Positions 60,901-64,000 of a stretch of 64,000 bases of DNA are shown in pieces. The stretch spans positions 62,001 to 126,000 of the forward strand of contig NZ_JACVMU010000003.1 of the NCBI RefSeq assembly GCF_014529985.1, read 5' to 3'. Below the pieces are notes generated by a model that saw only the letters and a program-made list of their open reading frames with translations, did no database searches and was not told the origin of the DNA. Within the stretch, counting starts at the first letter, position 1. Each line of letters starts with the position of its first letter. The position numbers were made by a program, and so were the translations under genes. This stretch comes from Leucobacter sp. cx-42 (GTDB taxonomy: Bacteria; Actinomycetota; Actinomycetes; Actinomycetales; Microbacteriaceae).

Positions 60901-61362
60901 ATGGGTTTCTTATCATTCGAGCGCTATCTTGCGCTGACAGGCGCGGCAGCTGGTTCGGTGGTTCCTGAGGAACAAAATACGGACTATGAATCCGGCCGCG
61001 TCGAGATCGATGGGCAGTGGTGGCGGATCCGCACCGCAAACGTCACCCCGACCAAGCCAGGCGCGTTCGTCGCCGTCTGGCGTCGCAATACCGCGGGTGA
61101 AACCGAACCGTTTGATGCGACGGACGAGTGCGCCGGGCTCCTCGTATTCGTCACCGACGGGGAGCGCATCGGCTGGTTCACCTTCGATCGTGCGTTGCTC
61201 ACACAGTTGCGGATCAGCAGCACAGACGGGCGCACCGGGAAGCGCGGCTTCCGTGTGTACCCAGCATGGTCGACCGGTTTGAACGCGCAGGCGGAGCGCA
61301 CGCAGCGAGCCCAAGCACCCGCGTTTACTGACGCCAGCGACTTCAGTGACTTCAGCGACTGA
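60901..61362 (+). CDS. MepB-family protein
   Basis: 153 residues. Core matches MepB: WWRIRTANVTPTKPGAFVAVWRRN, PFDATDECAGLLVFVTDGERIGWFTFDRALL, GKRGFRVYPAW. The C-terminal 12 residues repeat DFSDFSD, an acidic tail unusual for the family. MepB accompanies a multidrug efflux system in staphylococci, with an unclear biochemical role. ATG follows the GNAT gene at 14 nt. Confidence 0.8.
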   Translation: MGFLSFERYLALTGAAAGSVVPEEQNTDYESGRVEIDGQWWRIRTANVTPTKPGAFVAVWRRNTAGETEPFDATDECAGLLVFVTDGERIGWFTFDRALLTQLRISSTDGRTGKRGFRVYPAWSTGLNAQAERTQRAQAPAFTDASDFSDFSD

Positions 61363-61501
61363 GCCAGAGTGCCGGTGGCCTTACAGCTTGTGGCGACCCC
61401 ACTCGCAAACCGTAATTTGTCCGGACTATAGATCAAAGGTAATTCACAATATATGATCAGTTAATCCATCACTTTTGCCCAATCTTTTGAGAGGGTGTCC
61501 T

Positions 61502-62470
61502 TTGTCGATCGAATCAACAATCGCGGGAATTTCACTCGCTGTTATCTCTGCAATGTCGCTTTCTGCTGGAAACATCTGGCAGGCACAGGGTGTTGAAATC
61601 GCTTCAGCAACCCGCGGTCAACGATCCATGGCAATGGCATTGATCCGAACAAAGGTGTGGCTGCTCGGGACAGTCATGTTTGGTCTCGCAATTGTGTTGC
61701 AAATGGGCAGCCTCGCTTTTGCTCCGCTTATGCTCGTACAACCAATTGGTGTGTTGGCCCTCGTCTTCTCAATTTTCATCAATGCGAAAATCAGCGGGAA
61801 GAAACCCAGCATTTCGATCATCCGGGCGGTAGTGATCGCACTCATCGGCGTAGCTTCTTACGTCACAATCGCTTCATTGATCACGTCCCAGAGCACCATC
61901 ACTGACGCACAACTCATCGCAGTCCTCGTCGCGCTGTGCGTTGCCCTGCTTATCGCGGCGGTGATTCGATTGCTGAGCAAAGGGAGTTCGCGGCATGCGC
62001 CGATCCTCTTCGTGTTCCTTGGAGGTATGTTCTCGGCCTTTGTAGCAACGCTGGGAAAGACCGTGCTCCTGCGCGTAGAAGCGCTGTTGAAGGACCACCA
62101 CTTCACCGTGGATAGCGATGGCGTCCTGACGCTATTCTGTTTGATTGGCCTGGGAATTGCGTCGGCGCTCTCAATCTATTTCACGCAGACGGCTTACACC
62201 TGCAATCCTTCGGACGTTGTGGTCGCGGGGCTGACCGTCATCGATCCCGCGATCGCCGTAGTACTCGGCATTACCGTCCTGCATGAGGCGAATGGTGCTC
62301 CACTGTGGGCGCTACTCCTGATGGCATTTGCCGGCGCTGTGGCGGTTTACGGAGTTGTGCGGCTTGCGCAAGCGGAGACTGCGACAACTCCGTCGGATTC
62401 TTCTGCAAGCAAAGAGCCAGATAGCTCCACACTGACGCAAGACGGCGCGCACACCCCTTCAGCTGAGTAG
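61502..62470 (+). CDS. DMT-superfamily (EamA-like) membrane transporter
   Basis: 322 residues from TTG 61502 with GAGAGGG 7 nt upstream. About nine to ten membrane helices (GISLAVISAMSLSAGNIWQAQ, MFGLAIVLQMGSLAFAPLMLVQPIGVLALVF, DVVVAGLTVIDPAIAVVLGITVLHE) and a Ser/Thr-rich C-terminal tail. Actinobacterial DMT proteins of this type are putative small-molecule exporters; substrate unknown. Confidence 0.8.
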   Translation: MSIESTIAGISLAVISAMSLSAGNIWQAQGVEIASATRGQRSMAMALIRTKVWLLGTVMFGLAIVLQMGSLAFAPLMLVQPIGVLALVFSIFINAKISGKKPSISIIRAVVIALIGVASYVTIASLITSQSTITDAQLIAVLVALCVALLIAAVIRLLSKGSSRHAPILFVFLGGMFSAFVATLGKTVLLRVEALLKDHHFTVDSDGVLTLFCLIGLGIASALSIYFTQTAYTCNPSDVVVAGLTVIDPAIAVVLGITVLHEANGAPLWALLLMAFAGAVAVYGVVRLAQAETATTPSDSSASKEPDSSTLTQDGAHTPSAE

Positions 62471-62515
62471 GGGGCATGCGCGCCGAGTCATGAACTCGCG
62501 CGACTGCACAAGCGT

Positions 62516-63727
62516 CTAAATGCGCTGCGCGTGCACACGCTGCAAAGCTGCTGCGTCCTCCGGCGACTGCCCCTGAATCGGCTCACCGTTCCACACGATG
62601 TCTTCTCCCATAGCTTTCAGCAGTGCTTCACGTTTCCCCTTCGACAACGCAGCGCCATGCAGTAGGGCCGCAGGCCCCCACATCATTGCAAGCGAATCAT
62701 GCCAGCCTTTCCCGATGTCACGAACTGAGATGAGGTCATGCAGCGAAGTCTTCAAGTGTTGTACCGGCTCGGTGAACGCATCAGCAAGCACCGCCAATTT
62801 AATTTCCCGCTCGACCCCGGGTTCAACGACAATCGGCTCGGTTACATTCCCGAGTAACGCCCGCACGAACTCATCAGTTTCGAGCAGAATGACACCGTTC
62901 GTTGGTCTCGGGTTGCATTCGATGGCGTCAAGCCCTCCAGCTCGCTTCACAAAGTCAAAAGACAATTGCCCGGTGTAGTTGGGGTCAAGGCAGTCTATGA
63001 GCTTCTGCGTGTAGTCAAGGGTGAGCGAGCTATCCTCCGCACGGAAGGCGATTCCAGTGCTGTGCGCCCACTGCTCAGGGGCACTGTACGTGCAATGTGC
63101 AGTGACTTTCCCATCGACGATGACACTATAGGTGCACAGCATTGGACCATCGACAAACGGCTGCACAAGCCAAGGCTGTTCTTCCGTTGGATGACAGTCT
63201 TCAACAGCCATTTTTTCAGCGAGTGGACCAGTGTTGGTCAACAGCCCAACGCCTCCGCGCGAGAACACCGCACGCGCGAAGTATCTCGGAAATCGAGCGA
63301 TAGCTTCGTATAGCTCTTCTTCGTTCGACACTACGACAGTCTCAGGAATTGGCACGCCTGCTTGTTCAGCCAACCGCTGGAAACTTCCTTTGTCATGCAG
63401 CCGCGCCAACTTGTCAAAGCTCCCGGTAAAGAGCGTGACACCTTCTGGCAGATCTGCTGCACGCGCAGCCAGATAGAACGCTTCCTCAAATGTGGGAATA
63501 ATAATGTCGAGATCGTGAGCGCGAACCGCCTCGCACACATCCGCGATGAACTGATCTGTCTCAAACCGCGGCGACGCCAAAAGCACGTGCCCTGCAAGAT
63601 ACTTTGAATGGCTCCCGATCGCACCATGGTAGGTATCTGCAGCGACCACATAGTGACCGCTACTCCCAAGCTTTCTAATGATGTCTAAGGCAAAAGTATT
63701 CCTAGAACTCGTAACCAGTGCGCGCAT
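62516..63727 (-). CDS. ATP-grasp domain protein
   Basis: 403 residues from ATG 63727 (AAAGGG upstream). N-terminal Rossmann-like part (MRALVTSSRNTFALDIIRKLGSSGHYVVAADT), central ATP-grasp with KLARLHDKGSFQRLAEQAGVPIPETVVV, and IECNPRPTNGV (Asn and metal residues). Resembles carboxylate-amine ligases of the CarB/BL00235 type. It follows a YhgE/Pip gene by 11 nt. Product unknown. Confidence 0.8.
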   Translation of the reverse strand: MRALVTSSRNTFALDIIRKLGSSGHYVVAADTYHGAIGSHSKYLAGHVLLASPRFETDQFIADVCEAVRAHDLDIIIPTFEEAFYLAARAADLPEGVTLFTGSFDKLARLHDKGSFQRLAEQAGVPIPETVVVSNEEELYEAIARFPRYFARAVFSRGGVGLLTNTGPLAEKMAVEDCHPTEEQPWLVQPFVDGPMLCTYSVIVDGKVTAHCTYSAPEQWAHSTGIAFRAEDSSLTLDYTQKLIDCLDPNYTGQLSFDFVKRAGGLDAIECNPRPTNGVILLETDEFVRALLGNVTEPIVVEPGVEREIKLAVLADAFTEPVQHLKTSLHDLISVRDIGKGWHDSLAMMWGPAALLHGAALSKGKREALLKAMGEDIVWNGEPIQGQSPEDAAALQRVHAQRI

Positions 63728-63738
63728 AACGTTCCCTT

Positions 63739-64000
63739 TCACATGAGTTTCGTTGACTCGAGAGCTCGAGCCAGGTTGTTGTTCATCTTGAGTACGGGCA
63801 GCCGAAGCACCAACCCGATGAGCAGCGCTGGCACGACGAAGAGTGCCAGCAATCCAAGCGATATCCAGTAGTCACCGTCGTAGACACCAGCGATTGCAGA
63901 GCGCACCGCATTGGTTGCGTGAGTAACAGGCAGCCACGGACTGATGTTTTGGAACCAGACGGGCAAAACTGAAAGTGGATATGCCCCTCCACCGGCGGAA
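63739..64000 (-). CDS. YhgE/Pip-family membrane protein, C-terminal part
   Basis: Only the C-terminal 86 residues are in the window; the gene continues past the right edge. SAGGGAYPLSVLPVWFQN, ISPWLPVTHATNAVRSAIAGVYDG, then a membrane helix (ISLGLLALFVVPALLIGLVL) and LARALESTKLM match the end of YhgE/Pip (ABC-2-like) proteins. Frame opens at base 64000. Likely cotranscribed with the ATP-grasp gene. Confidence 0.75.
   Translation of the reverse strand, partial: SAGGGAYPLSVLPVWFQNISPWLPVTHATNAVRSAIAGVYDGDYWISLGLLALFVVPALLIGLVLRLPVLKMNNNLARALESTKLM

Overview
The window is high-GC actinobacterial DNA. GTG/TTG starts, leaderless promoters, LAxTG-type (class E sortase) surface anchors and the gene repertoire suggest Microbacteriaceae, possibly a Leucobacter-like organism; the genus is a guess. 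No plasmid or phage backbone is visible. Most of the window looks like chromosomal core and metabolic DNA, with one small lower-GC accessory patch (about 43.6-46.9 kb).

Layout. 0-2.6 kb: YbaK-type deacylase, an OhrR-like MarR repressor divergent from a small Cys-motif protein with a striking double operator, a lipoprotein and a PACE-type efflux protein. 2.6-5.4 kb: a Mn/Zn ABC importer with an MntR-like operator. 5.6-12.7 kb: two LAxTG surface proteins (a phosphodiesterase-family protein and a large lectin/pore-like protein), a beta-carbonic anhydrase and a LuxR-type regulator. 12.8-16.9 kb: potABCD polyamine importer. 17-19.4 kb: a TetR regulator continuous in frame with a YtcJ-like amidohydrolase. 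19.4-24.8 kb: DUF2200, a polar amino-acid ABC importer, a LysR regulator and a catabolic-looking HisD homologue, linked by a shared dyad. 24.8-28.6 kb: a second amidohydrolase with MFS transporter and TetR. 28.6-34.1 kb: a two-component system divergent from a DUF4956 - VTC polyphosphate polymerase - Cthe_2159-like lipoprotein operon. 34.2-36.3 kb: an RCC1-repeat LAxTG surface protein. 36.4-43.1 kb: a cupin protein, then proline catabolism (putP, putA, LysR regulator).

43.2-46.9 kb: small uncharacterised proteins, a CFI-box protein and a decayed IS1249-like transposase, ending next to a tRNA-Asp. 47-54 kb: PH-domain and TM2 proteins, an APC permease, two SDR dehydrogenases and a regulator joining a LuxR HTH to a periplasmic-binding-protein fold. 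54.2-54.6 kb: tRNA Glu-Asp-Phe cluster. 55-64 kb: two aminopeptidases (M18, M17), a flavin monooxygenase-like protein, GNAT acetyltransferases, a MepB-like protein, a DMT transporter, an ATP-grasp enzyme and the end of a YhgE/Pip protein.

Together the genes describe a cell specialised in scavenging amines, amino acids and amino-alcohol-like compounds, with several sortase-anchored surface proteins. The most unusual items are the TetR-amidohydrolase continuous frame, the HTH/binding-protein regulator, the lectin-pore-like surface protein, the VTC/DUF4956/Cthe_2159 module under a two-component system, and the shared LysR dyad.
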